A stretch of 64,000 nucleotides of DNA, taken from the NCBI RefSeq assembly GCF_001908095.1, contig NZ_MKGR01000014.1:22612-86611 (forward strand), written 5' to 3'. This document shows positions 8,745 to 18,840 of this stretch, one piece after another; position 1 is the stretch's first letter; each line of letters starts with the position of its first letter. This DNA comes from Xenorhabdus thuongxuanensis. GTDB taxonomy: Bacteria > Pseudomonadota > Gammaproteobacteria > Enterobacterales > Enterobacteriaceae. The translations under genes and the position numbers were made by a program. Below the pieces are notes generated by a model. That model had not been told where the DNA came from. It worked only from the letters and a program-made list of their open reading frames with translations, and did no database searches.

Positions 8745-8760
8745 AAATTGATAGATAAAC

Positions 8761-9918
8761 TTAATCAATCGATTGCTGTTTCCAGTCTGCGATGGCAATG
8801 TGGCGTTGACGTTCCAATTCTGTGCGAATCTCGGCACCCTGAAATCCACGTGCAATCACTTCCTGGACGCTGACTTGGTTGGCAATAGCAAATACTTTAC
8901 GTAAATAATCAGCTTGTGGATAGGGTGAAGTTTCTGCGCCTGGGTATCCACGGTTGTCTGCTTCACTACAGGTCATCAGTTGTTCAATACGTTGAGGTTT
9001 GCGCCAAGCATCCACAGCATTAAACAAGGCTAGTAGGGTTTCAGGAGGCAATTGTTTTACGGTATGTATCCAATTGTGATATTGCGTCACAATCGTGGCT
9101 AAGTCGCGTGCCGAGTTGGGAATGCGCAGTCGTTCGCACATTTGTTTTAGTGGCATCATTTCGACATGGCTACATAGTGAAGCGAAGCGAATGTCTATCT
9201 CTTCGCTCAATTGGGTGGATATTTGCAAAACTCGCAATGAATGAAGCCCCTTATCATATGCAAGCAGGGGGATGCCAAACAGGTTATCGATCTCAGGAAA
9301 GAGTACAGCCAATGCTCCACAATCACGCAGAACCTGAAAGTAGACTTGTGGTGATTGTGAAGTGAGTGCCTTTTCAGTTTCTCGCCAAATGCGTTCAGGA
9401 GTTAATGAGGACAATTCACCACCTGCGATCATTTTTGTAATGAGCACTTGCGTCTCTGTTGCAATTGAAAAACCCAGATGGGCAAAGCGGGCAGCAAAAC
9501 GAGCCAAACGCAGCACACGTAATGGATCTTCTGCAAACGCAGGGGAAACATGGCGCAAGATACGATTTTTGAGATCATTTGCACCATGATAAGGATCGAT
9601 TAATTCACCTTCACGAGTTTGTGCAATAGCGTTAATCGTTAAATCACGGCGCAGCAGATCTTCTTCCAGCGTCACATCGGGGGCGGCATAACAGGTAAAA
9701 CCGGTATATCCCTGACCTGATTTCCTTTCAGTACGTGCCAACGCATACTCTTCATGGGTTTTGGGGTGCAAGAAGACAGGGAAATCTTTACCAACTTGTT
9801 GATATCCCTGAGATAGCAGTTCATTTGGGTTGCTTCCAACGACAACCCAATCCCGTTCAGTGACGGGCAGACCCAATAGTTGATCACGAACTGCGCCGCC
9901 AACCAAATAGACTTTCAC
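8761..9918 (-). CDS. cca: CCA-adding tRNA nucleotidyltransferase with a degenerate HD domain
   Basis: The enzyme adds or repairs the 3'-CCA of tRNA. The nucleotidyltransferase head is normal: [12 protein letters not shown], the metal-binding RDW triad (ERDWVVVG), RRDLTINA, and the EDPLRVLR neck motif. The C-terminal HD domain, which in E. coli gives phosphatase, 2'-nucleotidase and 2',3'-cyclic phosphodiesterase activities, is altered: where E. coli has a His-Asp pair followed by a His-rich segment, this protein reads [20 protein letters not shown], with about 19 residues missing and the HD pair gone. Length is 385 against 412. The start is GTG at 9918, with AAGGA upstream; TTG at 9933 is a less likely alternative. 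Confidence 0.93.
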   Translation of the reverse strand: MKVYLVGGAVRDQLLGLPVTERDWVVVGSNPNELLSQGYQQVGKDFPVFLHPKTHEEYALARTERKSGQGYTGFTCYAAPDVTLEEDLLRRDLTINAIAQTREGELIDPYHGANDLKNRILRHVSPAFAEDPLRVLRLARFAARFAHLGFSIATETQVLITKMIAGGELSSLTPERIWRETEKALTSQSPQVYFQVLRDCGALAVLFPEIDNLFGIPLLAYDKGLHSLRVLQISTQLSEEIDIRFASLCSHVEMMPLKQMCERLRIPNSARDLATIVTQYHNWIHTVKQLPPETLLALFNAVDAWRKPQRIEQLMTCSEADNRGYPGAETSPYPQADYLRKVFAIANQVSVQEVIARGFQGAEIRTELERQRHIAIADWKQQSID

Positions 9919-9933
9919 TCTTGTTTCCTTCAA

Positions 9934-10554
9934 TCAACTCATCCAACGATCTTTCTTTTTCCGGCGAGGGATAATATGTGGCAATATAAGCCCCAAAATC
10001 AGGCCAATCCCCGCAACTCCACCGCCATAAGTAAACCACTGCAAGATGATCTCTCTTTGTCTATCATCCAACTGCAAGTTGGCGACTTCGACCTTTTTTT
10101 CAGCCACGGTTAATTTACTCTGGAGCTGAACATTCTCTTTTTTCAGATCACTAATGATCTTATCGCTGTTTGCTACTTTGTTCTGTAATTCAGCGGTACG
10201 CTTATTCCACTTATCGTCGATGGTGGCCAGATTCTCAGTCAGTGTTTTGATCTTTTGTTCCATTGCGGGAAGACGTTCATGCAGGCTTGGAATAGCGCTG
10301 AGTTCACTTGCGAGTATCCAGCTTGTACGCCCTTTACGGTCTTGAATTTGCAAGAAACCATTATCTGATTTAGGGCTGACTAATGTGACTTCCTCACCGG
10401 CATTCAATGAGCCAATGATTCGGTTTTTAATGCTTGGGCCGCTACGAATGTAAGTTGATAGCTCATCAGAAACATAACGTTTTTCTTCAGCGTGTACGGA
10501 TAATGGAAGAGTAAAACTCAATAACAAAATAAATAATCGATGTAGTTTTTGCAT
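9934..10554 (-). CDS. ygiM: SH3-domain inner-membrane protein YgiM (TIGR04211 family)
   Basis: The 206-residue protein (same length as E. coli YgiM) has a signal peptide (ending SVHA), a bacterial SH3 domain (about 22-90, with YIRSGPS and GEEVTLV), a coiled coil (about 95-165), one transmembrane helix (WFTYGGGVAGIGLILGLILP) and a basic C-terminal tail (RRKKKDRW). It is thought to be anchored in the inner membrane with its SH3 domain in the periplasm; its molecular role is not established. The start at 10554 matches the E. coli protein; an upstream in-frame start adds 11 residues. It precedes cca by 15 bp, as in E. coli order. Confidence 0.93.
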   Translation of the reverse strand: MQKLHRLFILLLSFTLPLSVHAEEKRYVSDELSTYIRSGPSIKNRIIGSLNAGEEVTLVSPKSDNGFLQIQDRKGRTSWILASELSAIPSLHERLPAMEQKIKTLTENLATIDDKWNKRTAELQNKVANSDKIISDLKKENVQLQSKLTVAEKKVEVANLQLDDRQREIILQWFTYGGGVAGIGLILGLILPHIIPRRKKKDRWMS

Positions 10555-10829
10555 TCTGTGCTCAACTGTTCTCTGTGTATGGATCAATCAAGTATGGACT
10601 AATCGTAATTTAAACTACCCAAGGGATAGTAAAGAGTTAAGTTTGTTGGTGCAATCAGTAAACCAGAATGAATGTGATATCAACTGACCGTTTGAGATTT
10701 TTTTTGGTGAAGTGAAAGTGATGTTTGTTGAGGTAACACCCTATTGTGGTTTATTTTTCTCTTCTGTGAAAAGAAAGAGTGAACAGAATTAAGAAAAAAT
10801 TCTGTAATATCAATTGAGGAATAAAAAAT

Positions 10830-11816
10830 ATGGGTTCTGTAGAAATAGAATTGAAACTGTCCGTGAAGCCTGATGCGATACCGGCTGTTCGCCAGCAGTT
10901 ATTTCAGTTTCCTCATGATTACACTTCACCACAACACCTGACTAATATTTATTTTGAGACGCCAGATAATCAATTGCGACGTTGGGATATGGGGCTGCGT
11001 ATCCGTGGGTTTGACGGGCATTATGAGATGACCATCAAAACCGCGGGTAAGGTGATAGGAGGATTACACCAACGCCCTGAATTCAACATTCCTTTGCACC
11101 AACCTAAATTAGATCTGGCACTGTTTCCCGCCCATATCTGGCCTGAAAATACCGATCTCGCCTATCTACAGGCACAATTGACCGAATTATTCAGTACCGA
11201 CTTTAATCGTGAAAAATGGCTTGTGACTTATGGAGAAAGCGAAATTGAAGTGGTACTGGATCAGGGAACTATTTTTTCTGGAAATAAAGATTCAGGAGAT
11301 CAGACATTACCTATTTGTGAATTTGAGCTAGAACTAATCAATGGAAATATCATCGATATTCTGTCATTGGCAAACAAACTGGCATCACAGAATGGTTTGC
11401 GTTTAGCAAATAAAAGCAAAGCAGCACGAGGATATGCGCTTGTTCATGGTTTGTCCCATAAAACATTAACAAAATTACCGAAAGAGTTGAAATGGCAGCA
11501 GCCATTGTCTGTGCTTCTGCCTGAAATTTTGGCGCAATGGCAGGAGCAAGAAGAAGGATGGCTGGCGGGGTTGCCAGAAGGTAAAACGGGATTGGCGCAG
11601 GTTTTGCAATGGATGATAGAACTGACAAAAAGACAAACTGAACGTTTGCCGATCCTGGATTTATTGCTGGAGTTAAAGGCGGCTTTATCCACGAACAAGG
11701 TGGAGGCTGAAACATTGTGTGCTGAAACATTGTGTGCTGAAACATTGTGTTATAGCGCTTCTTGGTTGCAATGTAAGCTGGCATTAATGCAGTGGTTGAT
11801 GGCTCAGCCCCGATAA
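10830..11816 (+). CDS. ygiF: Inorganic triphosphatase YgiF, CHAD domain truncated
   Basis: YgiF hydrolyses inorganic triphosphate through its CYTH tunnel-fold domain. That domain is complete here (residues 1-205): the EXEXK motif appears as EIELKL, followed by the RIRG and KTAG strands and the C-terminal SKAARGY. E. coli YgiF then carries a CHAD helical domain to residue 433; this protein stops at 328, within the first CHAD helices (ending LMQWLMAQPR). Just before the end, residues AETLC occur three times in tandem, coded by a 15-bp triplet repeat. glnE starts 36 bp later, so this is a clean shortening rather than a frame-shifted remnant. The CYTH activity should be intact. Confidence 0.92.
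   Translation: MGSVEIELKLSVKPDAIPAVRQQLFQFPHDYTSPQHLTNIYFETPDNQLRRWDMGLRIRGFDGHYEMTIKTAGKVIGGLHQRPEFNIPLHQPKLDLALFPAHIWPENTDLAYLQAQLTELFSTDFNREKWLVTYGESEIEVVLDQGTIFSGNKDSGDQTLPICEFELELINGNIIDILSLANKLASQNGLRLANKSKAARGYALVHGLSHKTLTKLPKELKWQQPLSVLLPEILAQWQEQEEGWLAGLPEGKTGLAQVLQWMIELTKRQTERLPILDLLLELKAALSTNKVEAETLCAETLCAETLCYSASWLQCKLALMQWLMAQPR
11706..11750 (+). repeat. 15-bp tandem repeat (x3) inside ygiF
   Basis: GCTGAAACATTGTGT is repeated three times exactly and in frame near the 3' end of ygiF, giving AETLC three times. Perfect identity of the units suggests recent slippage, and copy number may vary between strains without shifting the frame. Confidence 0.95.
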
Positions 11817-11852
11817 TCCCTTTAAAAAAACAGTCATAAGGAAAAACCAGTT

Positions 11853-14705
11853 ATGCGGCCACTTTCATCACCTTTAGCCCAACAATTACAGCATATCATT
11901 GCGAATCTTCCACCATTAGAGGGAACAATAACGCCCTTTTCATCTGATGAACAGGCGGTGCTGTCATTGAGTGAATTTGTGGCAGAAAACGTGTTATCAC
12001 ATCCTGCATGGCTAGAGGATATTCGCCAAAATCCCCCTCAACAGGAAGAATGGCAACATTATTCCCATTGGCTGGGACAAACGCTGCTGGTGGTAAATGA
12101 TGAAAATGGTTTGATGCGGTGTTTACGTTTTTTCCGCCATCGGATTTTGGTCAGGATTGCATGGTCGCAGGCATTGCAAAGCAGTACAACAGAAAAGACA
12201 TTACAGCAATTAAGTATGTTGGCCGAAACTTTGATTATCGCTGCCCGTGATTGGCTTTATCTGCGTTGTTGTCAGGATTGGGGAACACCTACTAATAGCG
12301 ATGGAGTAGCACAGCCGCTGTTGATTTTGGGAATGGGAAAGTTGGGGGGCGGAGAGCTTAATTTTTCCTCTGACATTGACCTCATTTTTGCTTATCCAGA
12401 AAATGGTGTAACGAAAGGTGGGCGTCGAGAAATGGATAATTCTCAGTTCTTTACTCGATTAGGGCAGAAATTAATTAAGGTGCTGGATCAACAAACTGTA
12501 GACGGATTTGTTTATCGTGTTGATATGAGATTACGTCCATTTGGTGACAGTGGACCTTTGGTATTCAGCTTTCCGGCATTGGAAGATTATTATCAGGAAC
12601 AAGGGCGTGACTGGGAACGTTATGCTTTGGTGAAAGCGCGCATTTTGGGCAATGATGATCAGGTTTATTGTCAGGAACTACGCCAGATGTTGCGACCGTT
12701 TGTTTTCCGCCGCTATATTGATTTCAGTGCAATTCAATCCTTGCGCAATATGAAGGGCATGATTGAGCGGGAAGTCCGTCGTCGGGGATTAAAAGAGAAT
12801 ATTAAATTAGGCGCAGGCGGGATCCGTGAAATTGAGTTTATCACTCAGGTCTTTCAGCTTATTCGTGGGGGAAGGGAGCCGAGCCTGCAATCCCGCTCAT
12901 TATTGCCAACATTGAAGGCCATCAATGAATTGGCTTTATTGCCAACGGAAAAATTAAAGCAGCTTGAAGAAAGTTACCTGTTTTTACGGCGGCTTGAAAA
13001 CCTGTTGCAGTCTATTCATGACCAACAAACGCAAACTTTACCGGATAATGAATTAGATCGTGCCCGTCTCTCTTGGGGAATGAATTTTGCCAATTGGGAT
13101 GAATTAATGGCAGAAACCGAACGTAAAATGAGTGCGGTGCGAAGTATTTTCCAACAGTTGATCGGCGATGAAGTAGAAGAACAGCATGAGGATGCTAGCC
13201 ATATCCCGTTTAAGAGCTTATGGCAGGAAGCCTTGCATGTAGATGAACTTAGTGCGTTGATTCCTCATCTTGATAAAGAAAAAGCCCGGAAGATGCTTGA
13301 TATAATGGCGCTTTTCCGTCGGGACGTCAGTAAGCGCACCATTGGTCCACGGGGAAGGGATGTGCTTGACCAGTTGATGCCACGTCTGTTAGCAAAAATT
13401 GCAGCCAGGGCAGATGCCGATATCGTTTTAGAGCGGATTACTTCTCTGTTACTCAGTATCGTCAGTCGCACGACTTATCTGGAATTGATGTTGGAGTCAG
13501 AACTGGTCATGATTCATGTTATCCGGCTCTGTGCGGCCTCTCCAATGATCGCCAGCCAGCTTGCCCGTCATCCGTTGTTGCTGGATGAACTACTCGATCC
13601 CAAATCGTTATACCAACCGTTGCCGATGGAAGCTTATCGTGATGAGCTTTATCAATATTTGCTGCGTATCACTGAGGATGATGAAGAACAGTTGCTGGAG
13701 GCTTTACGTCAATTTAAGCAGGCACAACTATTGCGGATCGCAGCAGAAGATATTGCGGGCGTCTTGCCTGTGATGAAGGTGAGTGATCACCTGACTTATT
13801 TGGCGGAAGCCATTATTGAGTCTGTTGTGCGACTGGCGTGGAACCAAATGGTAAAACGTTATGGCGCACCTGCTCACTTATCCCAGCAGCAGGGGTTGGG
13901 ATTTGCCATTATTGGTTATGGCAAATTGGGTGGCTGGGAACTCGGTTATGGCTCTGATTTGGATCTGGTGTTCTTGCTGGATTGCCCTATGGGGATAATG
14001 ACAGAGGGTGCTCGTTCCATTGAGGCTCGCCAATTTTATTTGCGTCTTGCTCAACGCATCCTTCATTTGTTCAGTACCCGAACGGCATCGGGAATATTGT
14101 ATGACGTTGATGCCCGTTTGCGGCCATCCGGTGAGTCAGGCATGTTGGTTAGTACCCTTGAATCCTTTGATGATTACCAAAAAAATGAAGCATGGACCTG
14201 GGAACATCAGGCGCTGGTTCGTGCACGCATGGTTTTCGGTGATGAGAAAATGCGCCGTGATTTTGAACGCATTCGCCGTGAAACATTATGCCTTCCCCGC
14301 GATCCCGATCTTTTGCGCCAACAGGTGCGTGAAATGAGAGAAAAAATGCATCGGCATTTGGGTAGCCACCAGCAAGATCAATTTGATGTCAAAGCTGATC
14401 CAGGAGGGATCACGGATATTGAATTTATTGCTCAGTATCAGGTGCTGCGTTATGCACCAGAAAATGCCAGGCTGACTCGCTGGTCTGATAATGTGCGAAT
14501 TTTCGAATTAATGGCGCAGCATAATATTATGGATGAGCAGGAGTCAATGGCGCTGACGCAGGCTTACATTACCATGCGTGATGAATTGCATCATTTAGCG
14601 TTGCAAGCGTTATCCAGTCGAGTTTCAGTTGGACATTTCAGACAGCAGCAAGCATTGGTACGTGATAGCTGGCAAAAATGGTTAGAGAGTGATTTGCGCG
14701 TATAA
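11853..14705 (+). CDS. glnE: Bifunctional glutamine synthetase adenylyltransferase/deadenylase GlnE
   Basis: GlnE adenylylates and deadenylylates glutamine synthetase in answer to PII state and glutamine. At 950 residues it matches the family (E. coli 946). Both nucleotidyltransferase domains are visible: the N-terminal deadenylylase with [16 protein letters not shown] (near residue 168) and the C-terminal adenylylase with [19 protein letters not shown] (near 690), each with the GSDxD metal motif. It follows ygiF and precedes hldE, the same order as E. coli ygiF-glnE-hldE. RBS is AAGGA, 10 bp from the ATG. Confidence 0.98.
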   Translation: MRPLSSPLAQQLQHIIANLPPLEGTITPFSSDEQAVLSLSEFVAENVLSHPAWLEDIRQNPPQQEEWQHYSHWLGQTLLVVNDENGLMRCLRFFRHRILVRIAWSQALQSSTTEKTLQQLSMLAETLIIAARDWLYLRCCQDWGTPTNSDGVAQPLLILGMGKLGGGELNFSSDIDLIFAYPENGVTKGGRREMDNSQFFTRLGQKLIKVLDQQTVDGFVYRVDMRLRPFGDSGPLVFSFPALEDYYQEQGRDWERYALVKARILGNDDQVYCQELRQMLRPFVFRRYIDFSAIQSLRNMKGMIEREVRRRGLKENIKLGAGGIREIEFITQVFQLIRGGREPSLQSRSLLPTLKAINELALLPTEKLKQLEESYLFLRRLENLLQSIHDQQTQTLPDNELDRARLSWGMNFANWDELMAETERKMSAVRSIFQQLIGDEVEEQHEDASHIPFKSLWQEALHVDELSALIPHLDKEKARKMLDIMALFRRDVSKRTIGPRGRDVLDQLMPRLLAKIAARADADIVLERITSLLLSIVSRTTYLELMLESELVMIHVIRLCAASPMIASQLARHPLLLDELLDPKSLYQPLPMEAYRDELYQYLLRITEDDEEQLLEALRQFKQAQLLRIAAEDIAGVLPVMKVSDHLTYLAEAIIESVVRLAWNQMVKRYGAPAHLSQQQGLGFAIIGYGKLGGWELGYGSDLDLVFLLDCPMGIMTEGARSIEARQFYLRLAQRILHLFSTRTASGILYDVDARLRPSGESGMLVSTLESFDDYQKNEAWTWEHQALVRARMVFGDEKMRRDFERIRRETLCLPRDPDLLRQQVREMREKMHRHLGSHQQDQFDVKADPGGITDIEFIAQYQVLRYAPENARLTRWSDNVRIFELMAQHNIMDEQESMALTQAYITMRDELHHLALQALSSRVSVGHFRQQQALVRDSWQKWLESDLRV

Positions 14706-14803
14706 ATGATGTTAGGCAGTCACTTTTCCTGATCGAGTTTGCTGGCACTGAATTTGGTTATGGTAATATCCGCAACAGTTTATTTTGATACTTGGAGTAT
14801 GGG

Positions 14804-16228
14804 ATGAAAGTAACACTCCCTGATTTTCACCGCGCAGGTGTTTTGGTTGTTGGCGATGTCATGTTAGATCGCTACTGGTATGGCCCAACTAGCCGCATTT
14901 CACCGGAAGCACCGGTTCCTGTGGTTAAGGTAGAAACCATAGAAGAGCGCCCTGGAGGAGCAGCTAACGTAGCCATGAATATTGCGTCATTGGGAGCGAA
15001 TTCACGTTTGGTAGGCTTGACAGGCATTGATGATGCAGCGCGGGCATTGAGTGAGAAACTCAGCAGTGTGAAAGTCCGATGTGATTTTGTTTCTGTCCCA
15101 ACTCATCCAACTATCACGAAACTGCGTGTTTTATCGCGTAATCAGCAATTGTTGCGTCTGGATTTTGAAGAAGGCTTCCAGAATGTAGATGCTCAACCGC
15201 TGTTGGAAAAAATTCAGCAATCCTTGCCCCATATTGGCGCGTTAGTGCTGTCGGATTATGCTAAAGGAGCGCTAAGCCAGGTTCAGGCCATGATTAAGCT
15301 CGCCAACGAAGCCAATGTTCCTGTGCTTATCGATCCAAAAGGCAGCGATTTTAGCCGCTATCGTGGCGCAACATTGCTGACGCCAAATATGTCAGAGTTT
15401 GAAGCCGTTGTAGGGCACTGCCAGAATGATGATGACTTAGTGCAGAAAGCTACGAAGTTGGTGCAGGATTTGGAGCTGCAAGCACTGTTGATCACTCGCT
15501 CTGAACGAGGCATGAGTTTATTGCGGGTTGGGCAGCCGCCCCTGCATTTGCCAACTCAGGCACAGGAAGTTTTTGATGTCACGGGTGCAGGAGATACGGT
15601 GATAGGTATATTGGCAACGGCATTAGCCGCTGGCAAGCCGCTGAACGAAGCCTGTTACCTTGCCAATGCGGCGGCAGGTGTAGTGGTCGGCAAACTGGGA
15701 ACGTCCACAGTGTCACCGGTTGAACTGGAAAATGCGGTGCGTGGACGTGCAGAAACCGGATTTGGCGTAATGAGTGAAGCCAAACTGAAAGAAGCCGTTG
15801 CACAGGCACGTCAGCGTGGTGAACGTATTGTCATGACTAATGGTTGTTTTGATATCCTCCATGCGGGGCATGTTTCATATCTGTCTAACGCGCGCAAATT
15901 GGGTGATCGTTTGATCGTTGCCGTTAATAGTGATGCGTCCACCAAGCGTTTGAAAGGGGAAACCCGTCCGGTGAATCCGTTGGAACAGCGCATGACAGTG
16001 CTATCGGCACTGGAATCTGTGGACTGGGTTGTGGCATTTGAAGAAGATACACCGCAGCGCTTAATCGCGGATATCCTGCCGGATATTTTAGTCAAAGGTG
16101 GCGATTACAAGCCTGAAGAGATTGCCGGTAGCGAAGAGGTTTGGGCTGCGGGTGGCGAAGTTAAAGTATTGAACTTCGAAGATGGTATTTCTACGACCAA
16201 TATCATCAAAACCATTAAGAGCCAGTAA
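14804..16228 (+). CDS. hldE: Bifunctional heptose 7-phosphate kinase / heptose 1-phosphate adenylyltransferase HldE
   Basis: HldE makes ADP-D-glycero-beta-D-manno-heptose for the LPS inner core. The 474-residue protein has an N-terminal PfkB-type ribokinase domain ([17 protein letters not shown] near residue 50, and the DVTGAGDTV catalytic motif near 260) and a C-terminal cytidylyltransferase-like domain ([13 protein letters not shown], HxGH type, near 345). The start at 14804 matches E. coli and has GGAG at a good distance; an upstream ATG at 14792 adds four residues. Fusion order and length are standard. Confidence 0.97.
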   Translation: MKVTLPDFHRAGVLVVGDVMLDRYWYGPTSRISPEAPVPVVKVETIEERPGGAANVAMNIASLGANSRLVGLTGIDDAARALSEKLSSVKVRCDFVSVPTHPTITKLRVLSRNQQLLRLDFEEGFQNVDAQPLLEKIQQSLPHIGALVLSDYAKGALSQVQAMIKLANEANVPVLIDPKGSDFSRYRGATLLTPNMSEFEAVVGHCQNDDDLVQKATKLVQDLELQALLITRSERGMSLLRVGQPPLHLPTQAQEVFDVTGAGDTVIGILATALAAGKPLNEACYLANAAAGVVVGKLGTSTVSPVELENAVRGRAETGFGVMSEAKLKEAVAQARQRGERIVMTNGCFDILHAGHVSYLSNARKLGDRLIVAVNSDASTKRLKGETRPVNPLEQRMTVLSALESVDWVVAFEEDTPQRLIADILPDILVKGGDYKPEEIAGSEEVWAAGGEVKVLNFEDGISTTNIIKTIKSQ

Positions 16229-16241
16229 GCTTGGCATCATG

Positions 16242-16271
16242 TGCCGTTATGCTTTTTGACGCATAGCGGCA
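16242..16271. terminator. Hairpin between convergent hldE and ubiK
   Basis: TGCCGTTATGC pairs with GCATAGCGGCA (one G-T wobble) over an 8-base loop. It lies between two convergent genes and probably ends both transcripts, though neither side has a strong T tract. Confidence 0.45.
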
Positions 16272-16316
16272 TATCTCCTTACACAATTCTCCTTACGGCA
16301 TTCCTCTCACACCACA

Positions 16317-16592
16317 TTATTCAGCTTGCTGTGCTTTCTTGTCTGCTTCTTCGAGACGAGCTTCCAATTCATTTAAGCGTTGTTCCATTGCAGCCAATTT
16401 TTCACGGGTGCGCAACAAGACTTGTGTCTGAATATCAAATTCTTCACGGTTAACAAGATCTAACTTGCTCAACTGGGATTGCAGAACAGCACGCAATTTT
16501 TTTTCCACATCATCGCCAAATTCTTTGACACCTTTCGGCATGGCGTTGTGGAGTTGGCGAGCAATTTGTTCAATTTTCTTTGGATCGAGCAT
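16317..16592 (-). CDS. ubiK: Ubiquinone biosynthesis accessory factor UbiK
   Basis: UbiK (YqiC) is a small trimeric coiled-coil protein that binds UbiJ and lipid and helps the aerobic ubiquinone assembly. The 91-residue product begins [21 protein letters not shown], matches E. coli YqiC to residue 70, and ends in the usual coiled coil ([20 protein letters not shown]). Three ATG codons lie close together (16601, 16592 and one out of frame); 16592 gives the family N-terminus and is 9 bp from AAGGA. Confidence 0.93.
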   Translation of the reverse strand: MLDPKKIEQIARQLHNAMPKGVKEFGDDVEKKLRAVLQSQLSKLDLVNREEFDIQTQVLLRTREKLAAMEQRLNELEARLEEADKKAQQAE

Positions 16593-16751
16593 GATGATCA
16601 TCCTTTATATAATGTAATTGTGTTTTATAGCGTAAGCCTATTGGTAGTATTTTAATACCCCATGACGAAAGCATAAATGATTGAGAGCTAGGTTTCATAT
16701 TTGATTTTGCTGATTGCTCCTGCCGATTATTAGCGCTATAGTGAAATTGTT

Positions 16752-16936
16752 TATCTCAGGGCAGGGTGAAAGTCCCTACCGGCGGTAACATGAAATATCG
16801 AATGATTATTTTATGAAGCCCGCGAGCGCTCTGTTTGTCGTCATTATCTTTTTGTTGTTTTGGAGATAAAACAGAGGTCAGCAGATCCAGTGTGATTCTG
16901 GAGCCGACGGTGATAGTCCGGATGGGAGAGAATAAC
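16752..16936 (+). ncRNA. FMN riboswitch (RFN element) upstream of ribB
   Basis: The 5' strand CTCAGGGCAGGGTGAAAGTC followed by CCTACCGGCGGTA, and the 3' half with CAGATCCAGTGTGATTCTGG, GCCGACGG and AGTCCGGATGGGAGAGA are the conserved blocks of the FMN aptamer. The aptamer ends about 120 nt before the ribB start. In enterobacteria it lowers ribB expression when FMN is plentiful, by both termination and translation control. The central variable arm (16800-16870) is longer than the minimum consensus. Confidence 0.95.
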
Positions 16937-17054
16937 AGCTCAATCGAGTGCTCGCGCTCGTCTGTTGTTTCTGTTGCCGTATTTTTGTGCAGCACGAACT
17001 CCTCAAAATTGCCCTGATTCTGGTAATCCATACATTAAGAGAGGTTTCTTTACC

Positions 17055-17708
17055 ATGAATCAGACGCTACTTTCCTCATATGGGACGCCATTTGAACGTG
17101 TTGAACGTGCGCTTGCTGCTTTGCGTGCGGGTCAAGGCGTGATGGTACTGGATGACGAAAATCGTGAGAATGAAGGTGACATGATTTTTGCCGCCGAAAC
17201 AATGACGGTAGAGCAAATGGCGTTAACTATTCGTCACGGCAGTGGAATTGTTTGTCTGTGCTTGACTGAAGAGCGCCGCCAGCAGTTAAAATTGCCCATG
17301 ATGGTGGAAAACAATTCAAGCCAATATCAAACTGCTTTCACCGTCTCAATTGAAGCTGCACAAGGCGTGACAACGGGTGTGTCCGCGGCAGATCGTATTA
17401 CCACGATCAAAGCCGCTATTGCAGATGATGCACAACCCAGTGATCTGAGCCGACCTGGACACGTTTTTCCTCTGCGCGCGCAACCAGGAGGGGTTTTAAC
17501 CCGTCGTGGTCATACCGAAGCGACCATTGATTTGGTCAAAATGGCAGGGTTCAAACCAGCGGGAGTGCTATGTGAATTGACCAATGACGATGGTTCAATG
17601 GCTCGCGCTCCTGAAGTGATTGAGTTTGCAAGACAGCATAATATGCCGGTAGTGACTATTGAAGATTTAGTCGATTACCGCTTAAAAATGGCAAAAGCAG
17701 CCAGCTAA
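17055..17708 (+). CDS. ribB: 3,4-dihydroxy-2-butanone 4-phosphate synthase RibB
   Basis: RibB converts ribulose 5-phosphate to 3,4-dihydroxy-2-butanone 4-phosphate and formate, supplying the four-carbon unit of riboflavin. The 217-residue product is the single-domain form. It shows the acidic metal motif [10 protein letters not shown] (near residue 33), RHGSGIVC, and the HTEA motif with RPGHVFPL (near 138). The ATG at 17055 matches E. coli and is preceded by GAGG; upstream in-frame codons lie in the riboswitch leader. It is a single-gene unit controlled by the FMN riboswitch. Confidence 0.97.
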   Translation: MNQTLLSSYGTPFERVERALAALRAGQGVMVLDDENRENEGDMIFAAETMTVEQMALTIRHGSGIVCLCLTEERRQQLKLPMMVENNSSQYQTAFTVSIEAAQGVTTGVSAADRITTIKAAIADDAQPSDLSRPGHVFPLRAQPGGVLTRRGHTEATIDLVKMAGFKPAGVLCELTNDDGSMARAPEVIEFARQHNMPVVTIEDLVDYRLKMAKAAS

Positions 17709-18058
17709 TGGGTTTTCCTATATAAACGCGTAACATTTTAGCGGGAGACACGCCGCACTCGCCTGTAATACTGTTTTTTAATTTGGATAGAGAACAGATT
17801 AGGGCAGGAAATATCGGTTATACTCAACCGATTTTGGGTTGCCATGCAGTTGTATGGTAGCTTGAAAGACGGGGGAGACATACGCATGTACTTTGAAAGG
17901 CTACAGTCCACACCTTGTAGCCTTTCAGTATTTCTAAGACACTCCATCATTTTTGATTGACGATATTCAAGGAAGGAATGTCTTAATCCTGTCATAATTT
18001 TTTTATCATAATCCGAATTTATTATTCGAATGTTTAATTTGTTGTATAAGGGGCGAAA
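17709..18058. other. ribB-ygiD intergenic region with a hairpin
   Basis: This 350-bp gap contains no convincing gene; an 85-codon minus-strand frame (17738-17995) has no ribosome-binding site or recognisable product. The clearest structure is an 11-bp perfect stem, GAAAGGCTACA (17895-17905) with TGTAGCCTTTC (17916-17926), around a 10-base loop. It is far from ribB (187 bp) and lacks a T tract, so it could be a terminator, a processed RNA hairpin or an intergenic repeat. Confidence 0.4.
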
Positions 18059-18835
18059 ATGAGTCTCCTGAGAATGCCTGCTCTGTTAATTGGTCATGGC
18101 AGTCCAATGAATGCCATTGAAGATAACTGTTACTCACGCGCTTGGTTTGAATTAGGGAAGAAATTACCTAGGCCAAGGGCGATTCTGGTGATTTCTGCGC
18201 ACTGGTACACGAATGGTACAGCCGTGACGGCAATGGCACAGCCCAGAACTATCCACGATTTTGGTAACTTTCCCAGAGAATTGCATGAAAAACAGTATCC
18301 GGCTAAAGGTTTTCCTGAACTGGCTGTATTGGTACAGGATATTCTTGAACCGATTGAGGTTGAAACTGATTTTGAAAAATGGGGATTGGATCATGGATCT
18401 TGGGGGATATTGGCAAAAATGTATCCTGATGCCGATATTCCGGTTGTCCAACTGAGCATAGATCGCAATCAACCTGCGTCTTTTCATTATGAAATAGGTA
18501 AAAAACTAACATTACTGCGAGACGAAGGCGTCTTAATCATGGGGAGCGGGAATATTGTGCATAACCTGCCAGCCGCAAAACTGGGGGCAGAATCTTTTCC
18601 TTGGGCACTCTCTTTTGAGCAGTTTGTGCGTGAAAGTTTAACTAGTCTGGAAGAGCCTCATCCCCTATTTAATGCTTTGGATAGGGAAGATGGTCGATTG
18701 TCTAACCCAACACCGGAACATTTCTTGCCATTACTGTATGTGATGGGGACATGGAATAAAAAAGAGCCGATTTCAACACCCGTTGATGGGATTGAAGACG
18801 GCTCTTTAAGTATGTTATCGATTCAGATTGGCTGA
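18059..18835 (+). CDS. ygiD: 4,5-DOPA-extradiol-type dioxygenase YgiD
   Basis: This is the LigB-type extradiol dioxygenase that in E. coli opens the ring of L-DOPA in vitro; its physiological substrate is not settled. The 258-residue protein has the metal-binding histidines in GHGSPM (His19 area), SAHWYT and SGNIVHNL, and the family pattern DHGSWG. Length agrees with E. coli (262). In organisms that make aromatic pigments or stilbenes such an enzyme could have other phenolic substrates; that is speculation. Its stop is 5 bp from the convergent ygiC stop. Confidence 0.92.
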   Translation: MSLLRMPALLIGHGSPMNAIEDNCYSRAWFELGKKLPRPRAILVISAHWYTNGTAVTAMAQPRTIHDFGNFPRELHEKQYPAKGFPELAVLVQDILEPIEVETDFEKWGLDHGSWGILAKMYPDADIPVVQLSIDRNQPASFHYEIGKKLTLLRDEGVLIMGSGNIVHNLPAAKLGAESFPWALSFEQFVRESLTSLEEPHPLFNALDREDGRLSNPTPEHFLPLLYVMGTWNKKEPISTPVDGIEDGSLSMLSIQIG

Positions 18836-18840
18836 TTGAA

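Noticed and set aside
11350..11784. Minus-strand 144-codon frame inside ygiF
   Set aside because: Antisense to a conserved gene; its repeats are the shadow of the 15-bp ygiF repeat.
17738..17995. Minus-strand 85-codon frame after ribB
   Set aside because: No recognisable product, no start signal, and it contains the hairpin at 17895-17926.
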